Shown: positions 34,601 to 42,877 of the stretch, piece after piece
How positions within the stretch are numbered: position 1 is the first letter of the stretch
Layout of the letters: each line of letters begins with the position of its first letter
NCBI GenBank assembly: GCA_014240375.1
Contig: JAAZXB010000002.1
Coordinates: forward strand, 163,313 to 227,312
DNA length: 64,000 bases
Direction of reading: 5' to 3'
Source: Planctomycetota bacterium
Lineage (GTDB): Bacteria; Planctomycetota; UBA8108; UBA1146
Made by a program: the position numbers and the translations under genes
Notes under the pieces: model-generated
The model's input: only the letters and a program-made list of their open reading frames with translations
Told to the model about the DNA's origin: nothing
Databases searched by the model: none

Positions 34601-35266
34601 CTAGCCATGGAACAGGACGATCTGGACCCTTCCTGGCCCATGAACCCCGGTGATCAGCACCCCTTCAATATCGGCTGTTTTCGAAGGGCCCGTGACCAAG
34701 GTCATGCAGGAAGGGAGATCCTCCGGCGAGTGGGAGAGGTCGAGAAGGTCTTCTACGATTCGAGAATCGGCAAGCAATACCAGGTGATTGGGCGGGACCA
34801 GCGATGTCAACCGCGACTCCTGAGCGGATCCGGTGACCACCACCGACCCGGTACTGGCCACGGCTGCCTTCGCCATGGTGATCCCGCACTCGATCTCCTG
34901 ATACAAAACACCCAGTTCGACATCCTCTCCTACCACCCGGATCGATGATTCATTCATCTTCTCGACGAGTTCCTGTTCGATGATGGGATCACTGGAAATC
35001 TGGACCGATGTAATCGCCGCTTCGGTGAGGAAGTTCGCAGCCACCTTGGCCACTTCCGATCGCGGACAGATCAAGACATCCATCCCCACTGCACGAGCTC
35101 GATCGACGAACAGAGCCCGCAGATTTTCTCTTTCATCCCCTGAGCCTGGCAATGAAGGGCGAACCATGTCGTGATCGACCACCAGCGGCTCCACCGATTG
35201 TCCAGGGGATCGACCCAGAGCCGCTCGAATTCGATCTAGAAAAATATTCCTTGCGGTGCCCTTCAT
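34601..35266 (-). CDS. lutC: Lactate utilization protein C (LUD domain)
   Basis: 221-aa LUD-domain (DUF162) subunit of the LutABC L-lactate oxidation complex. The pattern EVAKVAANFLTEAAITSVQIS, GITMAKAAVASTGSVVVT and SRLTSLVPPNHLVLL matches the LutC/YkgG family. The ATG at 35266 overlaps the lutB stop as ATGA and has GAGGAGG about 9 bases upstream, so the longer frame to 35401 is rejected. It is the last gene of the lutA-lutB-lutC order seen in many bacteria. The whole operon would oxidise L-lactate to pyruvate, which fits the L-lactate made by the FAH hydrolase at 867-1724. Confidence 0.9.
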   Translation of the reverse strand: MKGTARNIFLDRIRAALGRSPGQSVEPLVVDHDMVRPSLPGSGDERENLRALFVDRARAVGMDVLICPRSEVAKVAANFLTEAAITSVQISSDPIIEQELVEKMNESSIRVVGEDVELGVLYQEIECGITMAKAAVASTGSVVVTGSAQESRLTSLVPPNHLVLLADSRIVEDLLDLSHSPEDLPSCMTLVTGPSKTADIEGVLITGVHGPGRVQIVLFHG

Positions 35267-36735
35267 CGAACCGCCCCTCCTCGATCTCGCCATCGTTTTC
35301 GGAAACTTCGACTTGCAGGAAGGATCAGGTCCCGATCTCTGGTCCATCCAGACAAGGGACCTGGCGCAGCTCTGAGGCGATCCGCTCCTCCGGAGAAGCA
35401 ACGCAACAAGTACCGGTGGATCGATGCGGCGATTCGATAGTAGCGATCAGAAGAGAAGGCCATTCCCATTCCCCACAGTGCCATCCTCTCTCCGATGGTT
35501 CCACGGCGCTTGCGAGTTTTCCGACGCAGTGCCACGAGCATCCGCGGCAGATCGATGTTGACGGGGCACGCCTCGTAACATGCACCGCAGAGGCTAGATG
35601 CCTCCGGTAGAGTGGGATTTCGGTCGAGACCTTGCAGCAGTGGAGTGATCACCGCTCCGATCGGACCGCTGTAGACCGACCCGTAGGCGTGTCCGGTGGC
35701 CTTGCGATAGACCGGACAAGCATTCAGGCATGCACCACAGCGGATGCACCCCAGAGACTCCCGGAATTGCGGATCTGCCAGGATTCGAGTCCTCCCGGCA
35801 TCGACCAGAACCACGTGCATCTCCTCCGGGCCATCGAGATCGTCCGGACGACGCGGTCCGGTCAAGACCTGGGTGTAACAGGTCAACGGCTGGCCGGTCG
35901 CCGATCGTGCCAGCAGGTGCAGTAAAAACCATAGATCCTTGAAGGCTGGGACCAGTTTCTCGATGCCCACCACCGCGATGTGCGTAGGGGGTGCGGATGT
36001 ACAGAATCGTCCATTGCCCTCGTTGGTGCACAGCACCAGCGACCCACTCTCCGCCACCAGAAAGTTGCCGCCAGAGATCCCCAGATCCGCTCGGCGATAC
36101 TTCTCCCTCAGATGTTCACGAGCGATGCGAGTCAGCTGCTCCGGCTCCTCGGTGTACTCGGCACCGAGTTCTCTGACAAAGGCCCGGGCCACCGACTTTC
36201 GATCCTTGTGGATCATCGGCATCACGATGTGACTGGGAGCATCATCGTCGATCTGGATGATGAACTCACCGAGATCGGTTTCCACCGTCTCGACTCCAGC
36301 GGCCTCCAACTGAGGAACCAGTTCGGTCTCTTCGGTCACCATGCTCTTCGACTTCACACATAATTTGGCATTCTTCTCGCGCGCAATTTCCACCACGATT
36401 CGATTCGCCTCCTGATGATCGCTGGCGAGATGGACTCGTGTCCCGGCCGCTTCTGCCCGTTCAATCCAGGTTTCGATGTAGTGATCCAGATGATCGATGG
36501 TATGACGCTTGATCTCGCCTGCGATCGATCGGATTTGATCGACATCGGCGCCAAATGCTTCCTTGAGTACATCCCTGCGTGCCTGATCCTTGAGGGTTGT
36601 GGCTTCTCTCACGGCAGATTGGAGAGACTCATCCTCGAGGAACTGCTGGGCTCGCGGACGGATGTCATGGACCCCTCGCGGAAACAGGATCGGCTCACCA
36701 TCGACACTGGTGGGAGGGGCTGCGGGATCCTTCAA
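35263..36735 (-). CDS. lutB: Lactate utilization iron-sulfur protein B
   Basis: 490-aa LUD-domain plus ferredoxin-like subunit. N-terminal and central LUD region: HLASDHQEANRIVVEIA, KSKSMVTEETEL, GISGGNFLVAESGSLVLCTN. C-terminally there are two 4Fe-4S motifs, CIRCGACLNACPVYRK and SLCGACYEACPVNIDLP. It should pass electrons from lactate oxidation. A TTG start at 36735 is chosen because AGGA precedes it and the TTG overlaps the lutA stop as TTGA, mirroring the ATGA overlap with lutC; a GTG at 36783 in the same frame would overlap lutA by 52 bases and is less attractive. The family match is strong, the exact start moderate. Confidence 0.92.
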   Translation of the reverse strand: MKDPAAPPTSVDGEPILFPRGVHDIRPRAQQFLEDESLQSAVREATTLKDQARRDVLKEAFGADVDQIRSIAGEIKRHTIDHLDHYIETWIERAEAAGTRVHLASDHQEANRIVVEIAREKNAKLCVKSKSMVTEETELVPQLEAAGVETVETDLGEFIIQIDDDAPSHIVMPMIHKDRKSVARAFVRELGAEYTEEPEQLTRIAREHLREKYRRADLGISGGNFLVAESGSLVLCTNEGNGRFCTSAPPTHIAVVGIEKLVPAFKDLWFLLHLLARSATGQPLTCYTQVLTGPRRPDDLDGPEEMHVVLVDAGRTRILADPQFRESLGCIRCGACLNACPVYRKATGHAYGSVYSGPIGAVITPLLQGLDRNPTLPEASSLCGACYEACPVNIDLPRMLVALRRKTRKRRGTIGERMALWGMGMAFSSDRYYRIAASIHRYLLRCFSGGADRLRAAPGPLSGWTRDRDLILPASRSFRKRWRDRGGAVR

Positions 36736-37496
36736 CGGCTTTCCTGCTCCCTCGACTGAAGTCCCAGTGCCTGACAGAACCACTCCGCCACGTGCTGGAT
36801 CTCGACTGGAGTTCCGCGACGCGAGAGCCGACCCTCGATGTTCATGGTGCAGCCGGTGTCATTGCACAGCAAAACAGGTGCATCCGTCTCCTCCAGCGCA
36901 GCACAGCGATCCTCTGCCAGTGCTCCCGAAATCGCTCCGAACTTGCTGGCGAAGGTGCCGCCAAATCCGCAACACTGCTCCTCCTGGCGCAATCGCTTCA
37001 CTTCCAGCCCCGGAATCGACTCGATAAACCGACCGGATGCTTCAAACCGGTTCAACTCCCGTAAGTGACATGAAGGGTGCCAAGCGACCACCGAAGCGGC
37101 ATTTCCCGGATCCCCGACGATCTCATCGGGAGCCAGCCCCAGTTGCTCTTCGATGAACTGCACCAGTTCGCGGGTGCGACGCACCAACGACTGCACATCG
37201 GCCGGAACCTCGCTCTCCGACCCGAACAATTCCAAGGCATGGCGGGTGATCATCGCTGCGCACGATCCAGAGGGTGTCACGATCCACTCATCCCCCTCGA
37301 AGATCCGGGCCATCCGCAAGACCATGGCCCTTGCGGCATCTTCGTCGCCGGAGTTGCGATGCGCCTGGCCACAACAAGTTTGCCCTTCGGGGAAGACCAC
37401 CTCACAGCCCAGATGCTCCAGCAACAAGGCGGTCGCCTCCGCCGCTCGAGGGGCAAACTGGTCCGCAAGGCACGGAATAAACAGCAAGATGCGCAA
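36732..37496 (-). CDS. lutA: Lactate utilization protein A (CCG-domain)
   Basis: 254-aa protein with two cysteine-rich CCG domains that bind an iron-sulfur cluster, homologous to LutA/YkgE and to the GlpC/HdrB type. Visible motifs: LFIPCLADQFAPRAAEA, EGQTCCGQAHRNSG, and in the second half WHPSCHLRELN, QCCGFGGTFASKFG and NDTGCTMNIEGRLSR. A TTG start at 37496 is used because GGAGGAGG lies 7 bases upstream and the family begins right at RILLFIPC; the frame reaching 37601 adds a non-homologous stretch. It heads the lutABC operon, divergent from the sugar epimerase gene across a 218-bp shared promoter region. Confidence 0.9.
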   Translation of the reverse strand: MRILLFIPCLADQFAPRAAEATALLLEHLGCEVVFPEGQTCCGQAHRNSGDEDAARAMVLRMARIFEGDEWIVTPSGSCAAMITRHALELFGSESEVPADVQSLVRRTRELVQFIEEQLGLAPDEIVGDPGNAASVVAWHPSCHLRELNRFEASGRFIESIPGLEVKRLRQEEQCCGFGGTFASKFGAISGALAEDRCAALEETDAPVLLCNDTGCTMNIEGRLSRRGTPVEIQHVAEWFCQALGLQSREQESR

Positions 37497-37714
37497 GCTC
37501 TGGCCTCCTCCCTCCGCCTCCCCCGATAAAATCGGCCTGGAGAGACTCTTCGACACTCTTCGCCACACCGAGAAGATCACCTCGCAGCGGCTCCCGGGCA
37601 AGTCACTGCATCTCTGATCCTTGACACCCAGCGCTCACCAGAGGACTCTCATACCATCGCGGAGGAGCACCTCCGGCGAGAAATTCTGACCGCTCATTCC
37701 CGAGGAGGTATACC
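37497..37714. promoter_or_regulatory. Shared divergent promoter region (lutABC / sugar epimerase operon)
   Basis: A 218-bp gap between two divergent operons. It must hold promoters in both directions. A TTGACA element occurs at 37621-37626 facing right, but the expected -10 position is a poor match, so it is not called as a promoter. No operator palindrome was recognised. Ribosome sites are strong at both edges. Confidence 0.4.
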
Positions 37715-38767
37715 GTGGCGTCCATTCAGGGCCCAGCGCTGTTTCTGGCCCAATACATGGCCGATGAGGCCCCCTTCGACAACCTCGATACCATCGTCGA
37801 CTGGTGCAAGGATCTCGAATACACCGGCGTGCAGATTCCAACCTGGGACCCCCGGTGTATCGATCTCGCCCAGGCCGCTGAATCTCAAGGATATTGCGAC
37901 GACTGGAAAGGTCGTCTCGAGCAGAAGGAGATGGCCGTCACCGAACTATCGACTCACCTTCAAGGACAACTGGTGGCTGTCCATCCCGCTTATGACTCGA
38001 TGTTCGATGGATTCGCTGCAGACGCAGTGAAGGGTAATCCTGCCGCTCGAACCGAATGGGCCATCGAACAGGTCAAGCAGTGCCTGAAGGCGAGCCAGCG
38101 ACTCGGACTGACATCGATGGTCACCTTCAGCGGAGCGCTCGCATGGCCCTATGTCTATCCGTGGCCACAGCGCCCCGCAGGGCTGGTCGAGGAGGCGTTC
38201 GCGGAACTGGCCCGGAGGTGGAAACCGATCCTCGATTATGCCGACGAGTGTGGGGTCGATTGCTCCTACGAGATCCACCCCGGCGAAGACCTCCATGACG
38301 GGGCCTCCTTCGAACGCTTCGTCGAGGCTGTCGGCGATCATCCGCGCGCCTGCATCAACTACGACCCGAGCCACTTCGAGTTGATGGCTCTCGACTATGT
38401 CGACTTCATCGACATCTACCACGACCGAATCAAGAGTTTCCACGTCAAGGATGCAGAACTGGTGCGCTCGGGAAGAACCGGAGTCTACGGTGGATACCTC
38501 GACTGGAAGGACCGCTCCGGCCGCTTCCGCACCCCCGGTGAAGGCGCCATCGATTTTTCTGCGATCTTCACGGCCCTGACTCGCCACGGTTTCGACGGCT
38601 GGGCAGTGGTCGAATGGGAATGCCCCTACGAGCACTCCTCGGTCGGAGCAGCCAAGGGCGCAGAGTTCGTCAATGCACACATCATCCAGGTGACCGAGAG
38701 TTCCTTCGACGACTTTGCCGGCGGCAGCGACCCGGCAGAAAATCGCAAGATCCTGGGACTGGACTGA
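37715..38767 (+). CDS. Sugar phosphate isomerase/epimerase family TIM-barrel protein
   Basis: 350-aa AP-endonuclease-2-fold protein, a family that isomerises or epimerises keto-sugars with a divalent metal. Metal-site signatures are visible: HLQGQLVAVHP near residue 85, YEIHPGED near 188, INYDPSHFEL near 217, KSFHVKDAEL near 243 and VVEWECPYEH near 300. The GTG start has GAGGAGGT at ideal spacing. It is followed 11 bases later by a Gfo/Idh/MocA dehydrogenase and then xylose isomerase, forming a three-gene carbohydrate operon. A role in oxidation and epimerisation of a polyol or pentose is likely; the substrate is not determined. Confidence 0.85.
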   Translation: MASIQGPALFLAQYMADEAPFDNLDTIVDWCKDLEYTGVQIPTWDPRCIDLAQAAESQGYCDDWKGRLEQKEMAVTELSTHLQGQLVAVHPAYDSMFDGFAADAVKGNPAARTEWAIEQVKQCLKASQRLGLTSMVTFSGALAWPYVYPWPQRPAGLVEEAFAELARRWKPILDYADECGVDCSYEIHPGEDLHDGASFERFVEAVGDHPRACINYDPSHFELMALDYVDFIDIYHDRIKSFHVKDAELVRSGRTGVYGGYLDWKDRSGRFRTPGEGAIDFSAIFTALTRHGFDGWAVVEWECPYEHSSVGAAKGAEFVNAHIIQVTESSFDDFAGGSDPAENRKILGLD

Positions 38768-38778
38768 GGAGAAGCGCC

Positions 38779-39918
38779 ATGAGTCAACGAGTTCGCATCG
38801 GCATGATCGGCGGTGGCCAGGGAGCATTCATCGGTGGAGTGCACCGCATCGCACTTCGGATGGATGATGCCTTTGAACTGGTCGCGGGCTGCTTCGGAAG
38901 AGATCCGAAGAACACCATCGCCACCGGGGAAGAGCTGGGGCTCGACCCCGCCCGCTGTTACCCCACCTGGGAGGCGCTGATCGAAGGAGAGTCGCGACTG
39001 CCGGCAGATCAGCGCATCGAGGCGATCAGCATCGTGACGCCCAATCATGTTCATCACGCCCCGGCAAAGGCGGCGATGGAGGCGGGGTTTCACGTCATCT
39101 GCGACAAGCCGCTCTGCATCTCGCAGGAGCAAGCCGATGACCTGGCCAGTACCGTCGAGAAGAGCGGCATGGTCTTCGCCCTGACCCACAACTACAGTGC
39201 ATCTCCGATGGTGCGGGAAGCACGGGAGAGGATCGCCCGCGGTGAACTGGGAACGATCCGCAAGGTCTATGTCGAGTACCTGCAAGGGTGGCTCTCCGAC
39301 AAGCTCGAGGAATCGGGGCAGAAGCAAGCGGACTGGCGAACCGATCCGACTCGCTCGGGACCGGTCGGTGCCCTCGGAGACATCGGCACTCACGCCCACC
39401 AACTGCTCGAATTCGTCACCGGCGAGAGAGTCACATCGATCTACGCCATCCTCGATACCTTTGTCGAAGGTCGTGCCCTCGATGACGACGACATGATCCT
39501 GCTGAAGATGGCCAACGGCGCCACCGGCACCCTGTGCTCCAGCCAGGTCTGCTTCGGCAAGGAGAACGGTCTGAAACTACGGATCTTCGGCACCGAGGGG
39601 GCCATCGAATGGGAGCAGGAGCACCCCAATGACCTCAAGGTCACGGGCACGGACCAGTCGATGACGACGATTCGTACGGCAACCGCAGCAGCGGGAGAGG
39701 AATCGGCTTCCCTCACACGAACTCCTGCGGGACATCCAGAGGGATACCTGGAAGCCTTCGCCAACATCTACCGGGCCTTCGCCCGTGCGGTCCGCGGTCA
39801 AGATCAACCGCTGGCGGATCCCTTTCCCACCATCGAAGATGGAGTCCGCGGCATCCAGTTCATCGGTGCAGCCCTCCTCTCCAGCGAAGAAAATCGCTGG
39901 GTAGATATCCCTGATTAG
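38779..39918 (+). CDS. Gfo/Idh/MocA family oxidoreductase
   Basis: 379-aa NAD(P)-dependent sugar dehydrogenase. The N-terminal Rossmann domain shows [19 protein letters not shown], the dinucleotide loop and [35 protein letters not shown] carries the conserved Lys-Pro; [19 protein letters not shown] supplies the catalytic Asp and His. The C-terminal domain covers about residues 130-370. ATG at 38779 follows GAGGAG by 7 bases and is directly before the first strand; the longer frame from 38614 overlaps the upstream gene and is rejected. It sits between the epimerase and xylose isomerase genes, so it probably oxidises the same sugar or polyol. Confidence 0.9.
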   Translation: MSQRVRIGMIGGGQGAFIGGVHRIALRMDDAFELVAGCFGRDPKNTIATGEELGLDPARCYPTWEALIEGESRLPADQRIEAISIVTPNHVHHAPAKAAMEAGFHVICDKPLCISQEQADDLASTVEKSGMVFALTHNYSASPMVREARERIARGELGTIRKVYVEYLQGWLSDKLEESGQKQADWRTDPTRSGPVGALGDIGTHAHQLLEFVTGERVTSIYAILDTFVEGRALDDDDMILLKMANGATGTLCSSQVCFGKENGLKLRIFGTEGAIEWEQEHPNDLKVTGTDQSMTTIRTATAAAGEESASLTRTPAGHPEGYLEAFANIYRAFARAVRGQDQPLADPFPTIEDGVRGIQFIGAALLSSEENRWVDIPD

Positions 39919-39928
39919 GAGACGGTAG

Positions 39929-41104
39929 ATGACCGATGCATATGCTCCCAGGCCGGAGGACCGGTTCACCTTTGGTCTGTGGACCGTCGGAAACCCCGGC
40001 AGTGACCCGTTCGGTCCGGCGGTGCGGGCAACCCAGGACCCCTGTGATCTGGTCCGGATGCTCGGCGAGATCGGTGCCTGGGGAGTCAACCTCCACGACA
40101 ACGATCTGATCCCCTTCGACGCCAGTGCCTCCGAGCGCGACACCCTCGTCGGCAACTTCAAGGCCGCCTGCGAGGAGAGCGGCATCGTCGTACCGATGGC
40201 CACCACCAACCTGTTCAGTCATCCGATCTTCAAGGACGGCGCCTTCACCGCCAATGATCCGAAGGTCCGGGCCTTTGCACTGCGCAAGACGATGGACGCC
40301 ATCGACCTGGGAGTCGAACTGGGTGCCCAGAACTTCGTCTTCTGGGGCGGCCGCGAAGGTACAGAAGTGGATGCATGCAGAGACCCACGCACTGCGATCA
40401 AACGCATCCGTGATGGCATGAACTTTCTCTGTGAATACGTCAAAGACCAGGGATACAGTCTTCGTTTTGCACTCGAGGCAAAGCCAAATGAGCCGCGCGG
40501 CGACATCTACTTCCCCACCACCGGTCATATGCTGCACTTCATCGAGACCCTCGAGCATTCCAAGATGGTCGGAGTCAATCCCGAGGTCGCCCACGAAACG
40601 ATGGCGGGACTCTCCTTCGTCCACGCCGTCGGCCAGGCGATGGAAGTGGACAAACTGTTCCACATCGACCTCAACAGCCAGAAGATCGGCCGCTACGACC
40701 AGGACTTCCGCTTCGGCGCTGAAGATCCGAAACAAGCACTACTGCTGATTCGATTGCTGGAAGGCACCGCCGGTGGTGACCGATGGGAAGGCTCACGGCA
40801 CTTCGACGCCCACGCCTATCGCACCGAAGACATCGACGGCGTATGGGACTTTGCCAGGGGTTGCATGAGGACCTACAACATCTTGAAGGAACGTGCTCAC
40901 GCCTTCGATGCTGACCCGGAAGTGATGGAGTTGATCGCAGAGATGACCGATACCACCATCGATCCGCTACTGAAGGACTATTCCCAGGCGAAGGTCTCGG
41001 CATTGCGCTCCCTCTCCATCGACCCCGATGCCATCGGAGCCACAGGAATGAAGTGGGAACGACTCGACCAACTCTTGATCGAGTACTTGCTAGGAGTTTG
41101 TTAG
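39929..41104 (+). CDS. xylA: Xylose isomerase
   Basis: 391-aa enzyme converting D-xylose to D-xylulose (also D-glucose to D-fructose), with two divalent metals. Diagnostic motifs: FTFGLWTVGNPGSDPFG, catalytic His near residue 56 in NLHDND, FVFWGGREG near 138, LEAKPNEPRGDIYFPTTGH near 184 with metal ligands, NPEVAHETMAGL, and FHIDLNSQKIGRYDQDFRFG. Length and signature match the class I, actinobacterial-type enzyme rather than the ~440-aa class II type. It is the last gene of the epimerase-dehydrogenase-isomerase operon. The matching kinase, xylulokinase, is 14 kb away at 54769-56178. It converges on the ferritin-like gene with a 26-base gap. Confidence 0.96.
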   Translation: MTDAYAPRPEDRFTFGLWTVGNPGSDPFGPAVRATQDPCDLVRMLGEIGAWGVNLHDNDLIPFDASASERDTLVGNFKAACEESGIVVPMATTNLFSHPIFKDGAFTANDPKVRAFALRKTMDAIDLGVELGAQNFVFWGGREGTEVDACRDPRTAIKRIRDGMNFLCEYVKDQGYSLRFALEAKPNEPRGDIYFPTTGHMLHFIETLEHSKMVGVNPEVAHETMAGLSFVHAVGQAMEVDKLFHIDLNSQKIGRYDQDFRFGAEDPKQALLLIRLLEGTAGGDRWEGSRHFDAHAYRTEDIDGVWDFARGCMRTYNILKERAHAFDADPEVMELIAEMTDTTIDPLLKDYSQAKVSALRSLSIDPDAIGATGMKWERLDQLLIEYLLGVC

Positions 41105-41130
41105 ACCAGACCGCACAAACAGAAACCGAA

Positions 41131-41712
41131 CTACCGATCGAGTGCTCTGCTGTGCTTCCTGGTGTGTGGGCTCTCTCCTGGATAACGACGCCTCATGTGC
41201 CCCGACGGTCTGCCATGAAGCAGTTCCAGGAACCAGGCTTCATGTTCGATTTCTTCTGCCAGCAAGTCCTTGGCAAGATCGTAGGTCACAGGGTCCTTGC
41301 CAAAGGTCATGTTGCACACCTGGTTCCAGTTTGCGATGGCACCCTGCTCCGCCTTGAGACATTTCTCGAGGATGGCCTGAAGATCGGTGGCAGGCTCGGG
41401 AATCTCCAAAAATTCACAACCGGACATGTTGACGAATTCATGAGCATGGTTCGGTAACTTCCCCCCCAGCTGATAGATCCGCTCGATACACGACTCGAAA
41501 TGGCTCAGGTCTTCCATCCGGGCATCTTCAATCACACCCTTGATGCCTTCTCCTTCAACACCGACGCAGTGCATTCGAAGATTTGTGAAGTAATAATACG
41601 CGGTGAACTCAACAGAGGCATTCTTGGTCAGTTGAGCGATCAACGCATCCACATCGAGACCATTCTTCTCGAGAATGGCCACTCCAACCGGCTTCACATT
41701 AGTTGTTGACAC
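41131..41712 (-). CDS. Ferritin-like Dps-like (DPSL type) protein
   Basis: 193-aa four-helix ferritin-like protein. Di-iron type residues are seen in helix 1 (KNASVEFTAYYYFTNL), helix 2 (DARMEDLSHFESCIERIY), helix 3 (EKCLKAEQGAIANWNQV) and helix 4 (LLAEEIEHEAWFLELL), i.e. E, ExxH, E and ExxHE ligands. The cysteine in ESCIER-like position and short length point to the Dps-like group that detoxifies peroxide and stores iron. A polar tail after GRPSGHMRRRYPG is extra. The start is GTG with GAGGAG 7 bases upstream. Single-gene unit, convergent with xylA; a redox or iron regulator would be expected upstream but none was recognised. Confidence 0.85.
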   Translation of the reverse strand: MSTTNVKPVGVAILEKNGLDVDALIAQLTKNASVEFTAYYYFTNLRMHCVGVEGEGIKGVIEDARMEDLSHFESCIERIYQLGGKLPNHAHEFVNMSGCEFLEIPEPATDLQAILEKCLKAEQGAIANWNQVCNMTFGKDPVTYDLAKDLLAEEIEHEAWFLELLHGRPSGHMRRRYPGESPHTRKHSRALDR

Positions 41713-41895
41713 ACGGCCTCCTCGTTACGTGACGGGGTGGTATCAATACCCAGTTTTGTTATCATGAATTCAGGCTATTGGTGCATACTACTGGTCTATT
41801 TCCATGGATTCAACATCGTAGATGTCTACCACGGTAGCACGGTCTCCTGAGCAAGATCGATCGACACCTGTAACTGGAATTTGACGGAGATTCAC

Positions 41896-42792
41896 ATGGG
41901 GCAACCATCGATACACGGGATCATCGGCTACCTCGTCACCCCTTTCACCGATCATTCCGTCGATATCCCGATGCTCAGGAATCTCATCGATCGATTGCTG
42001 GCGTCTAATGTACATGCCATTGCCCCTCTCGGCAGTACCGGTGAAGCGGCTTACCTCACTGACGACGAGTGGTCACTGGTAGCAGCAGAAACTTGTCAGC
42101 GAGTCGACGGGAAACTTCCAACGGTCATCGGGATCGCAGAGGTCTCCACCGCCGCAGCGGTGGAGAAGGCGAAGATCTCCGAACAGGTGGGAGCCAGTGC
42201 CATCATGGTACTTCCGGTTTCCTACTGGAACATCGACGACACCGAGATCTTCGGGCATTTCGCTGCGATTGCAGAAGCCACCACTCTACCCATCATGGCC
42301 TACAACAATCCTGCTACCAGTGGCACCGACATGTCGCCGGAATTGATCTGCAAACTTTTTCGGGAGATTGATAACGTCGAGATGATCAAGGAGAGCAGTG
42401 GCGACCTGAACCGCATGAAGAGGATCACTGAACTCTCCTGCGGGCAGTTGCCTTTTTACAACGGCTGCAACCCACTCGCACACGACGCATTCTCGGTGGG
42501 AGCCAGTGGGTGGTGCACGGCCGCAGCGAACCTGATCCCGGAACTGAACCTGGATTTGTATCGATATCACCAGAAGAAGAACCAGGAGAAAGCTCAACTG
42601 GCGTTCCAAAAGCAACTACCGCTGCTCGAGTGCATCATGCAGAAGAGCCTACCTGCCACCATCAAGTCGGGGCTCAGATCTCTCGGATACGATGTCGGAG
42701 ACCCGAGACTTCCTCTCAAACCGCTCACCAACGATCACGCCGAACGATTAGCCCAAATCCTGGTGCGACTCACGATCCCGGTTCAGTCTTGA
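41896..42792 (+). CDS. Dihydrodipicolinate synthase/N-acetylneuraminate lyase family aldolase
   Basis: 298-aa class I aldolase of the DapA superfamily. Family motifs: GIIGYLVTPFTDH at the N-terminus, APLGSTGEAAYLTDDEW near residue 50 (GxxGE), ASAIMVLPVSYW, IMAYNNPATSGTDMS near 135 (Tyr of the catalytic triad), the Schiff-base Lys in VEMIKESSGDLNR near 165, and FYNGCNPL. The family includes DapA, NanA and keto-deoxy-sugar-acid aldolases; without adjacent lysine genes a keto-acid aldolase is as likely as DapA. The ATG at 41896 follows GGAG; the TTG at 41881 is an alternative. It stands alone upstream of the kinase genes. Confidence 0.88.
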   Translation: MGQPSIHGIIGYLVTPFTDHSVDIPMLRNLIDRLLASNVHAIAPLGSTGEAAYLTDDEWSLVAAETCQRVDGKLPTVIGIAEVSTAAAVEKAKISEQVGASAIMVLPVSYWNIDDTEIFGHFAAIAEATTLPIMAYNNPATSGTDMSPELICKLFREIDNVEMIKESSGDLNRMKRITELSCGQLPFYNGCNPLAHDAFSVGASGWCTAAANLIPELNLDLYRYHQKKNQEKAQLAFQKQLPLLECIMQKSLPATIKSGLRSLGYDVGDPRLPLKPLTNDHAERLAQILVRLTIPVQS

Positions 42793-42877
42793 TCTACCGA
42801 CCTCATCTCCCGCTGGAGTTTGCCTCCTCGAACCTCTCGGATGGGTCGAAGAAACACCCTGGGGGTATCCCTCACTG

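Noticed and set aside
37621..37657. TTGACA element as a sigma-70-like promoter for the epimerase operon
   Set aside because: No good -10 hexamer at 16-18 bases; kept only as a note within the promoter region.
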